DNA from: Echinicola soli
GTDB lineage: Bacteria > Bacteroidota > Bacteroidia > Cytophagales > Cyclobacteriaceae
Direction: 5' to 3'
Length of the DNA stretch: 64,000 nucleotides
Assembly: GCF_006575665.1 (NCBI RefSeq)
Contig: NZ_CP041253.1
Span: forward strand, 2,331,001 to 2,395,000
In this document: positions 47,338 through 57,535 of the stretch, piece after piece
Numbering within the stretch: the stretch's first letter is position 1
How the letters are laid out: every line of letters begins with the position of its first letter
Position numbers and translations under genes: made by a program
The notes under the pieces: model-generated
Seen by the model: the letters and a program-made list of their open reading frames with translations, nothing else
What the model was told of the DNA's origin: nothing
Databases searched by the model: none

Positions 47338-48420
47338 ATGAAACTTAACGTAATCTTACTTTTGTTGGCCAGTGTTTTTCTTTTTCAATGCCAACAGGGA
47401 GGTGAGACAGCACTGGATATGCCTGTCATTCATATTGATCATGATAAAAAGGAAGTGGTTCAGCTGGATGATTTTGTCAATGATTACAGAGAAATTCCTT
47501 TGGAAATGACCCGGAATAGCACCATCAAGTACATCAATGATATTGCTGTTTCTAATGAGCATCTTTATATTGATGATGTTAAGAATGGGGTTTTGCAGTT
47601 TGATATGGAAGGTAAATTCATTAAAACCATTGGTAAAAAGGCTGATGAAGGTCCTGAGACCTATGTCCAACCAACTTCCATAGCGTTTGATGAGGATGAA
47701 AACGCGGTGGTAATTGCTGACACTTATCGCTTCAAATTATACAAGTTCAATCTGGAGGGAAAGCTGATAGATGAGTCTGAAAAATTACCTGCTGCTCCTT
47801 TTTTTGTTAAAACCTCCAAGGAAGGATATTGGGCAGTAGCGGAAAAGTTTAGCAATGATGGCGACAAGAGATATTATTTAGAAGCTGAGATTTATAGATT
47901 CAATGATGATTTTAAAATCACAGGAAGGTTTACTGCCGATCATTTAAAGCTTCATGGAGCCTGGGGGGGAGCAAGAAGGCAGCCATCTCTACTGTTTTAT
48001 TCGGAATACGATTCTCTAGATTATTTCTACAACCCTGTCTTGCTCCCTCCTCGTGCTTATTCTGGGAAATTTGTTCGCGATACGCTATATCAAGTAAAAG
48101 AAGACCGTCTTCTGCCAAAAGTAAGGTTTGAATTTTCCAGAGAGGCCTGGGATGGAGAAAAGAAGGTCTATCACCTTAGGAAGGTGATGGCTCATAACAA
48201 CTATTATTTGGTGACATATGATTACAGGAGTACTCCTTATTTGTTTATTTATGATAGAACCACTGAGGAAGGGAAAGTTGTCAAAGAGGGCTTTAGTGTC
48301 CCTGGTCTTGAAGAAGAATACATGCCTCACTCAAAATCCAATGGACAACTGTATTTGATTGTCCAACATCCCCCGAAGCCTGGTGAAGTCGAACCAAATC
48401 CTTCCATTATTCTCTTTTGA
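47338..48420 (+). CDS. Six-bladed beta-propeller lipoprotein
   Basis: 360 residues. Lipoprotein signal with FLFQC (Cys about residue 18). The body has repeated strands such as INDIAVSNEHLYIDDVKNGVLQF, FDMEGKFIKTIGK and SIAFDEDENAVVIADTYRFKLYKF, the pattern of the NHL-like six-bladed propeller lipoproteins that are abundant in Bacteroidota. Function unknown. It converges on the giant histidine kinase gene with 8 bases between stops and stands alone after the repeat-rich gap. Confidence 0.85.
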   Translation: MKLNVILLLLASVFLFQCQQGGETALDMPVIHIDHDKKEVVQLDDFVNDYREIPLEMTRNSTIKYINDIAVSNEHLYIDDVKNGVLQFDMEGKFIKTIGKKADEGPETYVQPTSIAFDEDENAVVIADTYRFKLYKFNLEGKLIDESEKLPAAPFFVKTSKEGYWAVAEKFSNDGDKRYYLEAEIYRFNDDFKITGRFTADHLKLHGAWGGARRQPSLLFYSEYDSLDYFYNPVLLPPRAYSGKFVRDTLYQVKEDRLLPKVRFEFSREAWDGEKKVYHLRKVMAHNNYYLVTYDYRSTPYLFIYDRTTEEGKVVKEGFSVPGLEEEYMPHSKSNGQLYLIVQHPPKPGEVEPNPSIILF

Positions 48421-48428
48421 GGCTTTTG

Positions 48429-51400
48429 TTATGATTGACCTAATGGAATATCAATAACAGCCAAGAAGCCTTTACCTGGCTGACTTTCGATATCAAACGT
48501 GCCATTGAGCATCTGTACTTTGGCTGCTATGCCCAGTAGCCCAAAACCGCTGGAGATTTTTTGTTGGTCCATGCCCGCACCATTGTCTTCGACGGTGATG
48601 TTTAGTGAATCCCCGTGATTGATGAGCTGTAAATGCAGATGGGAGGCATGTGCATGTTTCAGTGTGTTTTGGACGAGCTCTTGACAGATGCGGTAGATGG
48701 TGAGTTCTTTTTGCTCTGGTAATCGCTCCTCCATACCCAGGATTTGCAGCTCTCCTCGCATTTTGCCACTCGCATTGATTTGTTCCACTAAGGTTTGTAA
48801 TGCAGAAGGTAGCCCAAAGCGCCTCAGTGATACCGGGGACATATTGTGCGCTATCCGTCTTACTTCTTCGATGGCTTCATCCATTTTTTGGAGCGTGTCA
48901 TTTTGGCTTTTGGTTGGGGTAGATTGTAGGGTTTGTAAGCCTTGCAGTTGGATTTTTATGGTAGAAAGCAGCGATCCCAGGCTGTCATGCAGTTCACCTG
49001 CGATGCGCTTTCGTTCGTCTTCCTGGGTCTGGATCAAGTCTTTGAGGTGGTTGTTTTTTTGCTGTTCAATAAAGGAAACAAGCTGCTTTTTTTCTTCGAT
49101 CTCTTTTCGGATCTCCTTGTTGAGCAAGAGCGTTTTCTCATGGGTTCGGGCATTTTCTATGATCATTCCTCCCTGGTTGGCAATAATGCGAATCCACCTG
49201 ACCAAGTCTTCGCAAAAGTGATCTTGGGTATGACTGTTTTCCAGATAGATTACCATGGACAGGTAGCCATTGATGTTTATCGGTAGGATCAGGAATGATT
49301 TCACGCCGCTATTTTTTAGCGCTGCTATTTCAGAAAAGGTACTTTCTCTTTCCAGGTCATTCACGATGAGCGGTGCCTGAGTACGGTGGCACATGAGCAT
49401 CAATCCTGAAGGAAGGGGAGCGGTATGGTCGCTTTTGGGAAGGAGGCTAAGGTGCTTTTGGTCCAGCACATCACCATTGTTTTCGATCCACTCAATGCCG
49501 GTTCTGTCAGTACCGGAAATCCTCATTAAAAGTACCATCAGCTTTTTGGATAATGGATCCAATTCCAGGTCGCCACTCAACTCCCTCAGTACGGTTTCGA
49601 TATTGGGCTGGAGATCCTTGGAGCGATCATTCAGCAGTACCTGGTATTGTTGGTTCAATTGTTTTTCCTTTGCATACCCCTCCCAATCCTTGTAAGCATT
49701 GATGGATTGCCTTAGGTGCTTGATGGCCGCATCCTTTTCTGATTGGTCCAGCAGGTATTTGGCAAGCAACTCGTTTGCCAGGCCAAGATCGTAATGGTTT
49801 TTTCCGGCCTTTTGGATGGCCTTTTGGTATTGTTCGGTAATCCGATCATTTTGATGACCGTTTATTCTTGCCCACTCAGCATTGAGCAGCCAGTAGGTCG
49901 CCGCATAGTTTTCGGGAGCATGACGGTACCAAAGATCACAAGCTGTTCGAATTTCTTTTAGTTCTTCAAGGTGGTTTGCAGCTTCACTAGGCGGTAGGTT
50001 ATGCCAATTTTGGCTAACCGAAAGGAACAATAGGACTAAATTGGCTGGTACCAGCGGGGAACCCTCCTGAAGTTTTCGGTTTGCATTGGCTTCCCTGGCA
50101 CAGCGGGCTGCCTGTTCGTAATGCCCAAAAAGAAAATAGTACCTCGCCCAGACATGATTACGGTAAAATCGTTCTTCCTGGATGGTCAGCTTTGCGGCCA
50201 GCCAGCTGGGTTGTTGTCTGGGTATCGAAAAAAATGAACGTTCTCCTGACAGGTACCGAATAAGGCTTTTTTGGTAGTGGGTGATGTAATAGGTAAGCTC
50301 CATGCCGGGATAGGATTCCTCAAAGGTGAAATCCAACAAGGATCCGAGAGGATATCCTGAAAGAAAATGGAGATTGAAAAGGTGGGTTTTTAGAATATAC
50401 AGGCCAATGAGGTCCCCTGCTTTTCTTCCAGCTTCCATACCTTCCATCAACAAGGAGACACTTTTATCAAAGGACTTTTTCCAGGGTTGGATATAAAACG
50501 CAAACACCCCAAAAACCCGGCATCGATACTGCATGTCTTGAAGGTTTTGGTTGATTTGAAGCCCTTTAGAGCCTAGCAGATAGCCGTGGTCGATATTTCC
50601 TGCGATGATGTTCATTCTTCCATAACTCACATAGCCAATGGCCTTCACGCCTTCATCTTCGCTGTTTTTGGATCGGCTAATAATCTGTAAGGCTGCCCAG
50701 ATCATTAAAGTGTCGGCCGTATGGTGCAGTGCCATACCGCCGACATACAGCAGTTTTAGAATGAAGTGTTGATGGATAGTAGGGGCTATAGAACGGCTAC
50801 CCTGTGGTGCAGAGATAGCGATCTCCTGTTTTAGTTGGTCAATGGCGGCTTGGAGATTGGCCTCTTCAGCGGGGAGGGTAAGCCCAAGCTCAGAAAGTGC
50901 CTCCCGGAGGATGGAAACCACTTTTCGGTATCTTCCAAGATGATTGTTAATGGTGATTTTAAGGATATAGCTTTCGGCTCTTTTTGCTGGATCAAGCAAC
51001 CTTTCCAGTAAATGGTCAAGGTGGATTTCGGCCAGATCATATTCGCCAAGGTAATATTCCACTTTTGCCCTTTCCATATTGGTTTTCCAATAGAGGTCTT
51101 TGACCTTTTCCCAAGGAAGGGCTTTGAAGAGATCGGAACTGATTTTCAGAAATTGCCTGGCTTGCTCATAACCATTGTCCTGTTTTTGCAGCTTGCCTAC
51201 CTCGAGATTGAGCTTGGCACAAAGCAGCGTATCTCCTTTTTCTTTGACCAGGTCAAGTGACTGGTTGAGGTGCTGGGCGGCCAGGACTTTTTCAGTACTG
51301 CTGAGGTTGGCCAAATCTTTTCGGAGGATGTCTTTGCCAATGAGATAGTGGAGATTGGCTTTTTCAGTAAGAGGAATGCCTTCATAGATCACTTCGCCAA

Positions 51401-52541
51401 TATACGTTTCGGAAAAACGAAAATCACCTTCCTGTAAAGTGAGCAGGCCAATCTCCAGGGCTTCTTGAAGGCTGTTCTGAAGAAGATTTTCATTATTATC
51501 GAATAAGGAAAGGAGCACTTGCCGGTTATAGTTCCCAATGCAGGAAAGCCAGGTCAATAAGCTAAGCGTGGGGCTACCGAGTGCTTTTAACCGATCCCAA
51601 AGAATTTCACGGGCATTTTGGCCTTTAAAGCGATCCTGGATTTGAGAGATATCCCCAGACCATATGCCCTGCTTTAACGTGATCAATTTTCCTGCTTTAA
51701 GGCTTTCGGCCAATACCTGCATATAACTTGGATTTCCTTCACACAGGCTGTGAAACAAGGTGTGAAGATCAGGGGAAAGGGGGGCGCCCAAAATTTCCTC
51801 AAGGAAGAAGTGGGTCTGCTCAGTGCGCAACCTGTGTAATGGGATGATTTCCAGTTTTTTGGTCTCAAAATTCAACCATTCCATTAACTGGTTTACCCTG
51901 AGAATGTCTGTCTTTGATTCCCTGCTGGCACCGATTAGCCGCAATTGTTCTGGGGATAAACGAAGTAAAAGATAGTGCAGTAGGTTGACGCTGGAACCAT
52001 CCATCCATTGCATGTTATCGATGAAAATCAACAACGGTTTGCCCAGAAAATCACTCAGGAAACTAAAAAGCATGCTAAAAAGCGAGTATAGTTGGTTTTC
52101 TACTTTTGGTGTAGGCGACGTGGGCGGAATGGTGTCTTTCTCAATCAGCAAGGTCAGCTCAGGAATATAATCAAAAAGGAGCGGAAAATGCTCGCCAAGC
52201 TTCTTTTTGAGTTGAACAGAAAAGGATTCAAACTGGTCGGGGGCCATTTCCTTGTATACTTTTCGCAAAAACTCCCCAATCCCTGTTTTTATCCCTGCAT
52301 AGGGTATGTTACGCTGTTGCTGAAGGTGGCTGATAGGAACTAACAAGTAGTCATTTCTATATCTATTCAAGTATTGTTCTATCAAATGGGTTTTTCCCAC
52401 TCCTGAGGGCCCCGTGATGATAAGTCCGCACGGGGAGGATAGGTTGGTTTGTTTGGTGTGTTTGATGAAGTCATCCAGCTTTCTAGAGAGCTCCGGGTGG
52501 TGGGGGATGAGTGAGATGGACGAAGCAGCTGGATAAGGCAT
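48429..52541 (-). CDS. Giant AAA-ATPase/TPR/GAF hybrid histidine kinase
   Basis: 1370 residues with no membrane helix. The order is: AAA/STAND ATPase with Walker A GPSGVGKTHLIEQY (about 44-57) and Walker B LLIFIDNMQWMDGSS; a long helical TPR-like region (about 400-980); a GAF domain (about 1000-1140); a coiled coil; HisKA_3 with DERKRIAGELHDSLGSLLST (His about 1183); and HATPase_c with ELVQNTLKHAHASHL and GFGLLGIAAKV. HisKA_3 kinases act on NarL-type regulators; the only such regulator in the window is at 58924-59559. No serine/threonine kinase domain precedes the AAA part, unlike some relatives. Confidence 0.9.
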   Translation of the reverse strand: MPYPAASSISLIPHHPELSRKLDDFIKHTKQTNLSSPCGLIITGPSGVGKTHLIEQYLNRYRNDYLLVPISHLQQQRNIPYAGIKTGIGEFLRKVYKEMAPDQFESFSVQLKKKLGEHFPLLFDYIPELTLLIEKDTIPPTSPTPKVENQLYSLFSMLFSFLSDFLGKPLLIFIDNMQWMDGSSVNLLHYLLLRLSPEQLRLIGASRESKTDILRVNQLMEWLNFETKKLEIIPLHRLRTEQTHFFLEEILGAPLSPDLHTLFHSLCEGNPSYMQVLAESLKAGKLITLKQGIWSGDISQIQDRFKGQNAREILWDRLKALGSPTLSLLTWLSCIGNYNRQVLLSLFDNNENLLQNSLQEALEIGLLTLQEGDFRFSETYIGEVIYEGIPLTEKANLHYLIGKDILRKDLANLSSTEKVLAAQHLNQSLDLVKEKGDTLLCAKLNLEVGKLQKQDNGYEQARQFLKISSDLFKALPWEKVKDLYWKTNMERAKVEYYLGEYDLAEIHLDHLLERLLDPAKRAESYILKITINNHLGRYRKVVSILREALSELGLTLPAEEANLQAAIDQLKQEIAISAPQGSRSIAPTIHQHFILKLLYVGGMALHHTADTLMIWAALQIISRSKNSEDEGVKAIGYVSYGRMNIIAGNIDHGYLLGSKGLQINQNLQDMQYRCRVFGVFAFYIQPWKKSFDKSVSLLMEGMEAGRKAGDLIGLYILKTHLFNLHFLSGYPLGSLLDFTFEESYPGMELTYYITHYQKSLIRYLSGERSFFSIPRQQPSWLAAKLTIQEERFYRNHVWARYYFLFGHYEQAARCAREANANRKLQEGSPLVPANLVLLFLSVSQNWHNLPPSEAANHLEELKEIRTACDLWYRHAPENYAATYWLLNAEWARINGHQNDRITEQYQKAIQKAGKNHYDLGLANELLAKYLLDQSEKDAAIKHLRQSINAYKDWEGYAKEKQLNQQYQVLLNDRSKDLQPNIETVLRELSGDLELDPLSKKLMVLLMRISGTDRTGIEWIENNGDVLDQKHLSLLPKSDHTAPLPSGLMLMCHRTQAPLIVNDLERESTFSEIAALKNSGVKSFLILPININGYLSMVIYLENSHTQDHFCEDLVRWIRIIANQGGMIIENARTHEKTLLLNKEIRKEIEEKKQLVSFIEQQKNNHLKDLIQTQEDERKRIAGELHDSLGSLLSTIKIQLQGLQTLQSTPTKSQNDTLQKMDEAIEEVRRIAHNMSPVSLRRFGLPSALQTLVEQINASGKMRGELQILGMEERLPEQKELTIYRICQELVQNTLKHAHASHLHLQLINHGDSLNITVEDNGAGMDQQKISSGFGLLGIAAKVQMLNGTFDIESQPGKGFLAVIDIPLGQS

Positions 52542-52649
52542 GGCAAGAACAATGATTAATTATATTGTAAAATCAACATTACTAAATTATACCTGTGTTT
52601 AGTATTTTTTATGGTACATCAAGTTTTTTTACAACTCAAGTTAATCCTT

Positions 52650-54086
52650 TTACTTTTTCATCGCCAGTAATAGGCCTAAATATGTCAGTGCGCCATTGAC
52701 CAGGAGGATTTCAAAACCAAATTGGTAGCCACCAAACCACTGGGCCGAATTGCGGTCCAAGATGTAACAAATTACAGGAGAGGCAAGGCAAATGGCCGGT
52801 ACCCACTTGTCCTTAACGGCCAGTTTGTTGGACAGACCAAAGGTGAACAATCCCAACAGCGGGCCATAGGTAAAGCCCGCAGCCTTGAAGACCGCGCTTA
52901 CCACACTACTGTTGTTGAGAAGGTCAAATACGATAATAACCACAAAGATCAATGCAGTAAACCCGATATGGACTTTTAGGCGAGTGGCCTTTTGATTGAG
53001 GTGTATTTTTGATGGTAACTTCAGCACATCCACACAAAAGGACGTAGTCAGTGCTGTCAAGGCCGAATCAGCACTTGAAAAAGCAGCCGCTATAATTCCA
53101 AGCAGAAAGGTAATACCTGCCAATGTACCAAAATGATCCAATGCAAGGATAGGGTAAAGCTCATCAGTGCTTTCCGGAATGGCAATGTTGTTCTGGGCGG
53201 CAAAATAATACAGCAGTACGCCCAGTGACAGAAAAAACAGGTTGGAGATAAAGAAGCTGATCGAAAACCATAAAATGTTCTTTTTTGCCTCCTTTTGGTC
53301 TTTACAGGTGAGGTTTTTCTGCATGACATTTTGGTCCAGGCCGTTCATGGTAATGGTGATGAACACCCCGGCAAAGAACATTTTGAAGAAGTTTTTATTG
53401 GACAAAGGATCCCATTCAAAAACTGTCGAGAGCGGGCTTTCTTTGATGACACTGGTGATCTCGCCCATGCTCAGGTCAAGCTGCTGGCAGATGATCACAA
53501 TACTGATGATCACGGCCAGTAGCAGAAAGGTCGTCTGTAAAGTGTCTGTCCATACGATGGTCTTGATGCCGCCTCTGTATGTGTATATCCAGATCAGCGT
53601 CGCTGTGGTCAGTACTGTGACAAAAAAGGGTATGTTATACGCATCAAAAAAAGCAATCTGTAATACAGTAGCAGCTAAAAACAGCCGGAAGGATGCCCCG
53701 ATTGTTTGAGAAACCAAGAAGATCACTGAACCTGAAAGGTAAGCCTTCGGGCCAAAACGGTCCCTGAGGTATTCATAAATGCTGATCAGGTTGAGTTTAT
53801 AAAAGAGTGGGATCAATATCATGGCAATAACCGCGTATCCCACCATATTGCCCATTACGAATTGCAGATAATTCCATGAAGAATTGCCGACTTCACCAGG
53901 AACGGAAATAAAAGTCACACCAGATAGTGAGGCACCTACCATCCCAAAAGCCACCAAATACCAGGGAGACTGCCTGTTGGCTGTATAAAAAGTCAACTCA
54001 TCTGTTTTCCTCGAGGTCAGGTAGCTGATCAATAGAAGCAACAAGAAGTAGGATGAAATGACGATGAATACTAGGCTTTGGCTCAT
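52650..54086 (-). CDS. Sodium:solute symporter, likely MurNAc/sugar uptake
   Basis: 478 residues with about 13 helices. SSS marks GASLSGVTFISVPGEVG, GGIKTIVWTDTLQT and AAFSSADSALTALTTSF. It is last in the series kinase-murQ-GHL10-symporter. In Tannerella forsythia an SSS protein, MurT, next to murK and murQ imports N-acetylmuramic acid, so the same substrate is likely here; that is inference from context. It is a close paralogue of the symporter at 8981-10447. Starts 71 bases after the GHL10 stop. Confidence 0.88.
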   Translation of the reverse strand: MSQSLVFIVISSYFLLLLLISYLTSRKTDELTFYTANRQSPWYLVAFGMVGASLSGVTFISVPGEVGNSSWNYLQFVMGNMVGYAVIAMILIPLFYKLNLISIYEYLRDRFGPKAYLSGSVIFLVSQTIGASFRLFLAATVLQIAFFDAYNIPFFVTVLTTATLIWIYTYRGGIKTIVWTDTLQTTFLLLAVIISIVIICQQLDLSMGEITSVIKESPLSTVFEWDPLSNKNFFKMFFAGVFITITMNGLDQNVMQKNLTCKDQKEAKKNILWFSISFFISNLFFLSLGVLLYYFAAQNNIAIPESTDELYPILALDHFGTLAGITFLLGIIAAAFSSADSALTALTTSFCVDVLKLPSKIHLNQKATRLKVHIGFTALIFVVIIVFDLLNNSSVVSAVFKAAGFTYGPLLGLFTFGLSNKLAVKDKWVPAICLASPVICYILDRNSAQWFGGYQFGFEILLVNGALTYLGLLLAMKK

Positions 54087-54157
54087 GGGAATGCTTTATA
54101 TGTTTTGATTTATCACGTCCTGAATCGAGTTGAAACTTTTTCTTTGTTCTTGTCTCT

Positions 54158-55705
54158 TTATTCTCCTATTACCTGCTTTCTTTTGCCTTTGGTGCCAACG
54201 GTGATAATTGGAGATGGCTTGCTTTCATTGTGAAGCCGGTTCACAGCGGTGATATAATAGTGGTACGTACTCCGTTTCTGAATGGTATTGTCTTTCCAGC
54301 TTTGCTGTGCGTATGGAGACTTGGGTACTTTGGCGATGATCTGCGCCGAATTATTGGTGTCCAAGGTCCCTTCCTTTTCGAATCGGTAAATTACAAAATA
54401 ACTTGCATCTTCTTTTAGGCTTGCCTGCCAATTCAGGGTGATTCCAGTGTCAGGGCTGCCTGTTGCCATGATGTGATGAGGAGCAGTTGGTGCAGATTGG
54501 CTGATCCAGGGCATGATGGGAGGCAGGGAGGGATGGGGATAAACTTTTTCCAGTTGGGAGTTGAGGTTCTCCTTGTTTTGGACAATGGTCTTGGCACTGA
54601 AGAACATGCTGCCTTTTACGATGGGGAAGGTCCTGTTAAACTGGATTTGATTGACCACTTCATTTTTGTCTTTCCAGCCTTTTTGGCCGACCCGGTAAAT
54701 TCCCTGGCCAATGTAAACATGCCGTCCATAACTGTTGTCTGCCCACCATTTGACCAAGGTCTTATATTCTGCCAGTTCAAAGCCGATGTGCCAATAAACC
54801 TGTGGCGCGACATAATCGATCCACCCTTCTTTTAACCATTTACGGACATCAGCATAAAGGTCGTCGTAGTTGGTTTGCCCTGCTTTGGTGGCAGATCCTC
54901 TGGGATCCACATCGGCGTTACGCCATACCCCAAACGGGCTGATACCGAATTTTACAAAGGGTTTTTCTGCTTTGATCCTCTTGGAGAGTTCTTCGACAAA
55001 GTAGTCCACATTATACCTTCTCCATTCGCCAATATCCGTAAATCGGTTGCCATATTGGGAAAAAGAATCGCTGTCTGGAAATTCTTCCCCCGCTATTTTA
55101 TAAGGATAAAAATAGTCGTCAAAATGTACTGCATCAAGGTCGTAATGCTTGACCACTTCTATGATGGACCGAAGTACATATTCCTGCGCTTCTGGAATGC
55201 CGGGGTCGTAATACCATTTTCCCCCATACTGCACAAACCATTCTGGATGCTTCACCAAGGGGTGCCCGGCAGAAGGAACAAAACCGGAACTGTTGGAAGC
55301 CCTGTAGGGATTGAACCAAGCATGGAATTCCATATTTCTTTTCTTGGCCTCATCGATCATAAATGCCAGTGGATTGTAATAGGGTACAGGTGGTCGCGCC
55401 TGTGCCCCCGTGAGATAAGCGGACCAAGGTTCAAAACTGGAAGGGTAGAAAGTGTCGGCTGTAGGGCGGATCTGCATGACGATGGCATTCATCCCGGCAG
55501 CAGCAAGGGTGTCCAGAAGGTTGACATATTCTTCTTTTTGCTCAGCAGCAGAAAGTCCAGGTTGGCTTGGCCAGTCGATGTTGTTGACCGTAGCGATCCA
55601 GGCCGCTCTTAGCTCTCGCTTAGGAGATTCTTGGGCCATCGCCGATACACAGATCAGCAAACTAATCAGTGCGAGTGCAGCTGTTTGTTTCCAAGTAAAT
55701 ATCAT
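54158..55705 (-). CDS. GHL10-family glycoside hydrolase (DigH/YddW-like)
   Basis: 515 residues from the ATG at 55705, giving a signal peptide (WKQTAALALISLLICVSAMA). The GHL10 domain follows (about 35-370): RELRAAWIATVNNIDWPSQP, GMNAIVMQIRPTADTFYPS, FHAWFNPYRAS and AVHFDDYFYP. A fibronectin III-like domain ends the protein (about 415-510). E. coli YddW (DigH) of this family cleaves peptidoglycan glycans stripped of their stem peptides. Next to an amidase and murQ, the same role is likely. The gene starts 7 bases after murQ. Confidence 0.87.
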   Translation of the reverse strand: MIFTWKQTAALALISLLICVSAMAQESPKRELRAAWIATVNNIDWPSQPGLSAAEQKEEYVNLLDTLAAAGMNAIVMQIRPTADTFYPSSFEPWSAYLTGAQARPPVPYYNPLAFMIDEAKKRNMEFHAWFNPYRASNSSGFVPSAGHPLVKHPEWFVQYGGKWYYDPGIPEAQEYVLRSIIEVVKHYDLDAVHFDDYFYPYKIAGEEFPDSDSFSQYGNRFTDIGEWRRYNVDYFVEELSKRIKAEKPFVKFGISPFGVWRNADVDPRGSATKAGQTNYDDLYADVRKWLKEGWIDYVAPQVYWHIGFELAEYKTLVKWWADNSYGRHVYIGQGIYRVGQKGWKDKNEVVNQIQFNRTFPIVKGSMFFSAKTIVQNKENLNSQLEKVYPHPSLPPIMPWISQSAPTAPHHIMATGSPDTGITLNWQASLKEDASYFVIYRFEKEGTLDTNNSAQIIAKVPKSPYAQQSWKDNTIQKRSTYHYYITAVNRLHNESKPSPIITVGTKGKRKQVIGE

Positions 55706-55712
55706 GATCGGT

Positions 55713-56537
55713 TTAGGTTTTTTGATAAGCTTCAATGGCTTTTTTTACAGAACCATGAGAAGTCAATAGGTTTAACGCAGTTTCTTGATCCAGGCCGGGG
55801 ATTTCACCAAGGATCATCCGGATGCCTCTTTTAACCAGCTTTTGGTTGCTGAGTTGCATATTGATCATCTTGTTGCCTTTTACCTTGCCGAGCAAAATCA
55901 TCAGACTGGTGCTGATCATGTTCAGGACGAGCTTTTGGGCAGTTCCGGATTTCATCCGGGTACTTCCTGTCACAAATTCAGGCCCGACCTCCACTTCAAT
56001 GGGATGGTCCGCTTTGGTCGATATCAGGGCATTGGTATTACAGGCAATGCTTCCTGTCAATATCCCATGGGCTTTTGCTGTCTGCAAACCTCCCAGTACG
56101 TATGGGGTTTTGCCGGAAGCAGCGATGCCGATGAGGACGTCATTTTCGGTGATGTGCTGAGTTTTTAGGTCAGTCCAGGCTTGGTAGAGGTCGTCTTCCG
56201 CTCCTTCCACGGCTTGGCGAATGGCCTTGTCTCCACCGGCAATCAGCCCACAGACCAGCTCTGGTGATGCGCCATAAGTAGGTGGTATTTCGGATGCATC
56301 CAAGATTCCCAGTCTTCCGGAAGTGCCGGCACCGATATAGAAAAGCCTCCCCCCTTTGGCCATTTTGTCGGCGGTAGCCGTGACCAGTTTTTCAATTTGC
56401 GGAATGGCTGCTTGTACGGCAGTTGCTACTTTTTGGTCTTCTTGATTAATGTTTGCCAGGAGTTCACGGGCATTCATCTTTTCTAAGTCCTCATAAAGAG
56501 AGGAAGTTTCTGTAGTGAGAGAATTGAGCTCAGACAT
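55713..56537 (-). CDS. murQ: N-acetylmuramic acid 6-phosphate etherase
   Basis: 274 residues with a SIS domain. GGRLFYIGAGTSGRLGILDA, SEIPPTYGASPELVCG and GPEFVTGSTRMKSGTAQKLV are diagnostic. It splits the lactyl ether of MurNAc-6-P, giving GlcNAc-6-P and lactate. It is 4 bases after the sugar kinase gene and 7 before GHL10, so it is in one operon with them. Confidence 0.97.
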   Translation of the reverse strand: MSELNSLTTETSSLYEDLEKMNARELLANINQEDQKVATAVQAAIPQIEKLVTATADKMAKGGRLFYIGAGTSGRLGILDASEIPPTYGASPELVCGLIAGGDKAIRQAVEGAEDDLYQAWTDLKTQHITENDVLIGIAASGKTPYVLGGLQTAKAHGILTGSIACNTNALISTKADHPIEVEVGPEFVTGSTRMKSGTAQKLVLNMISTSLMILLGKVKGNKMINMQLSNQKLVKRGIRMILGEIPGLDQETALNLLTSHGSVKKAIEAYQKT

Positions 56538-56541
56538 GATC

Positions 56542-57402
56542 TTATTTGATTGCGGGTACCGTTTGGCAATGGTATTTTACCAGTCCCTTCATAGGGTGTT
56601 GGACGATTTTATTGATTTCTAATCCGTATTCAGCAGCAGTACTGCGAAGAAAATCGCTGAAATGATAAGCGATGGATCCAGTGAAGGTGATGGCTTCGGA
56701 GAGGGACTTCTCATCGTAAGCCAATACATAGTATTCAAAGAATTTTCTGAAGTTGTCCTTAAGAATCTTCTCACAGGCCTTATGGTGTGCGTATTTCAAC
56801 AGGAAAGGCGTAAATGAGGCCAGATAGCGATTTGCTTGCGGCTTATTGTAAATTTTATCCAGCATTTGCCGAAGGTCCATGGGGTAGGTGGCATGGAAGT
56901 CATCGATGATTTCACCGTCTATTCTTTGTTGAAGAATCAGGGCGATCAAATCTTTGCAGAGCACCGTTCCGCTGCCCCAGTCGGCCAGGATGTATCCCAA
57001 AGAAGGAACATTGCCGATAATTTCCTGACCATCATACACGCAAGAGTTGGCCCCTGTTCCCAAGATGCAGGTAATGCCTTTCTGGTCTTGCAGCAAGCTT
57101 CTGGCCGCACCGAGAATATCGCCATAGACTTCGGTAGGGTATTTCACGGGAAGGACGGATTCAATTGCGGATTTCACCTGGGCCACCTTGGCAGCAAGAC
57201 CACATCCTGCACCATAAAATATGACTTTTTCCGCTTGTCGGGCAACAGGAAGCACTTCTTTTTCAATTACCCCGGCAATTTCTCTTTCTGTTAAAAAGTA
57301 AGGATTTAACCCTTTGCACTGTACAGAATCAATGGTGTTTCCCTCTTCATCTACCAATCTCCAGTCGGTTTTGGTAGATCCACTATCCGCAATTAATAGC
57401 AT
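56542..57402 (-). CDS. murK: BadF/BcrA-type sugar kinase (MurK-like)
   Basis: 286 residues. The actin-like ATPase motifs are LLIADSGSTKTDWRLVDEEG (phosphate 1), GITCILGTGANSCVYDGQ (phosphate 2) and AITFTGSIAYHF (adenosine). The family includes GlcNAc kinases and the MurNAc kinase MurK of T. forsythia and Clostridium. Position directly before murQ argues for MurNAc 6-phosphorylation, though GlcNAc is also possible. It is the first gene of the operon and is preceded by a strong dyad. Confidence 0.85.
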   Translation of the reverse strand: MLLIADSGSTKTDWRLVDEEGNTIDSVQCKGLNPYFLTEREIAGVIEKEVLPVARQAEKVIFYGAGCGLAAKVAQVKSAIESVLPVKYPTEVYGDILGAARSLLQDQKGITCILGTGANSCVYDGQEIIGNVPSLGYILADWGSGTVLCKDLIALILQQRIDGEIIDDFHATYPMDLRQMLDKIYNKPQANRYLASFTPFLLKYAHHKACEKILKDNFRKFFEYYVLAYDEKSLSEAITFTGSIAYHFSDFLRSTAAEYGLEINKIVQHPMKGLVKYHCQTVPAIK

Positions 57403-57494
57403 ATTTATCAGTTTAATTTGACAATACGGGTGACTGATCCTATTTCAGGTAATCACTACTGATTACAAAGATGTTGGTATTTGCTCCTTAAGGC

Positions 57495-57512
57495 ATCCCT
57501 GAAAATAGGGAT
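57495..57512. promoter_or_regulatory. Dyad operator upstream of murK operon
   Basis: ATCCCT-GAAAAT-AGGGAT is a perfect 6+6 dyad, 93 bases before the murK ATG. A weaker relative (ATCC-TATTTC-AGGT) lies nearer, at 57437-57450. The same dyad occurs upstream of the SusC receptor and, with one mismatch, upstream of the response regulator, so it is a candidate binding site for that regulator. Confidence 0.6.
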
Positions 57513-57535
57513 TTGACATAATCACTGGATTATCG

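Noticed and set aside
52589..52606. ATACCT-GTGTTT-AGTATT upstream of the giant kinase as another operator copy
   Set aside because: Only 12 of 18 positions match the perfect copy; within chance for AT-rich DNA.
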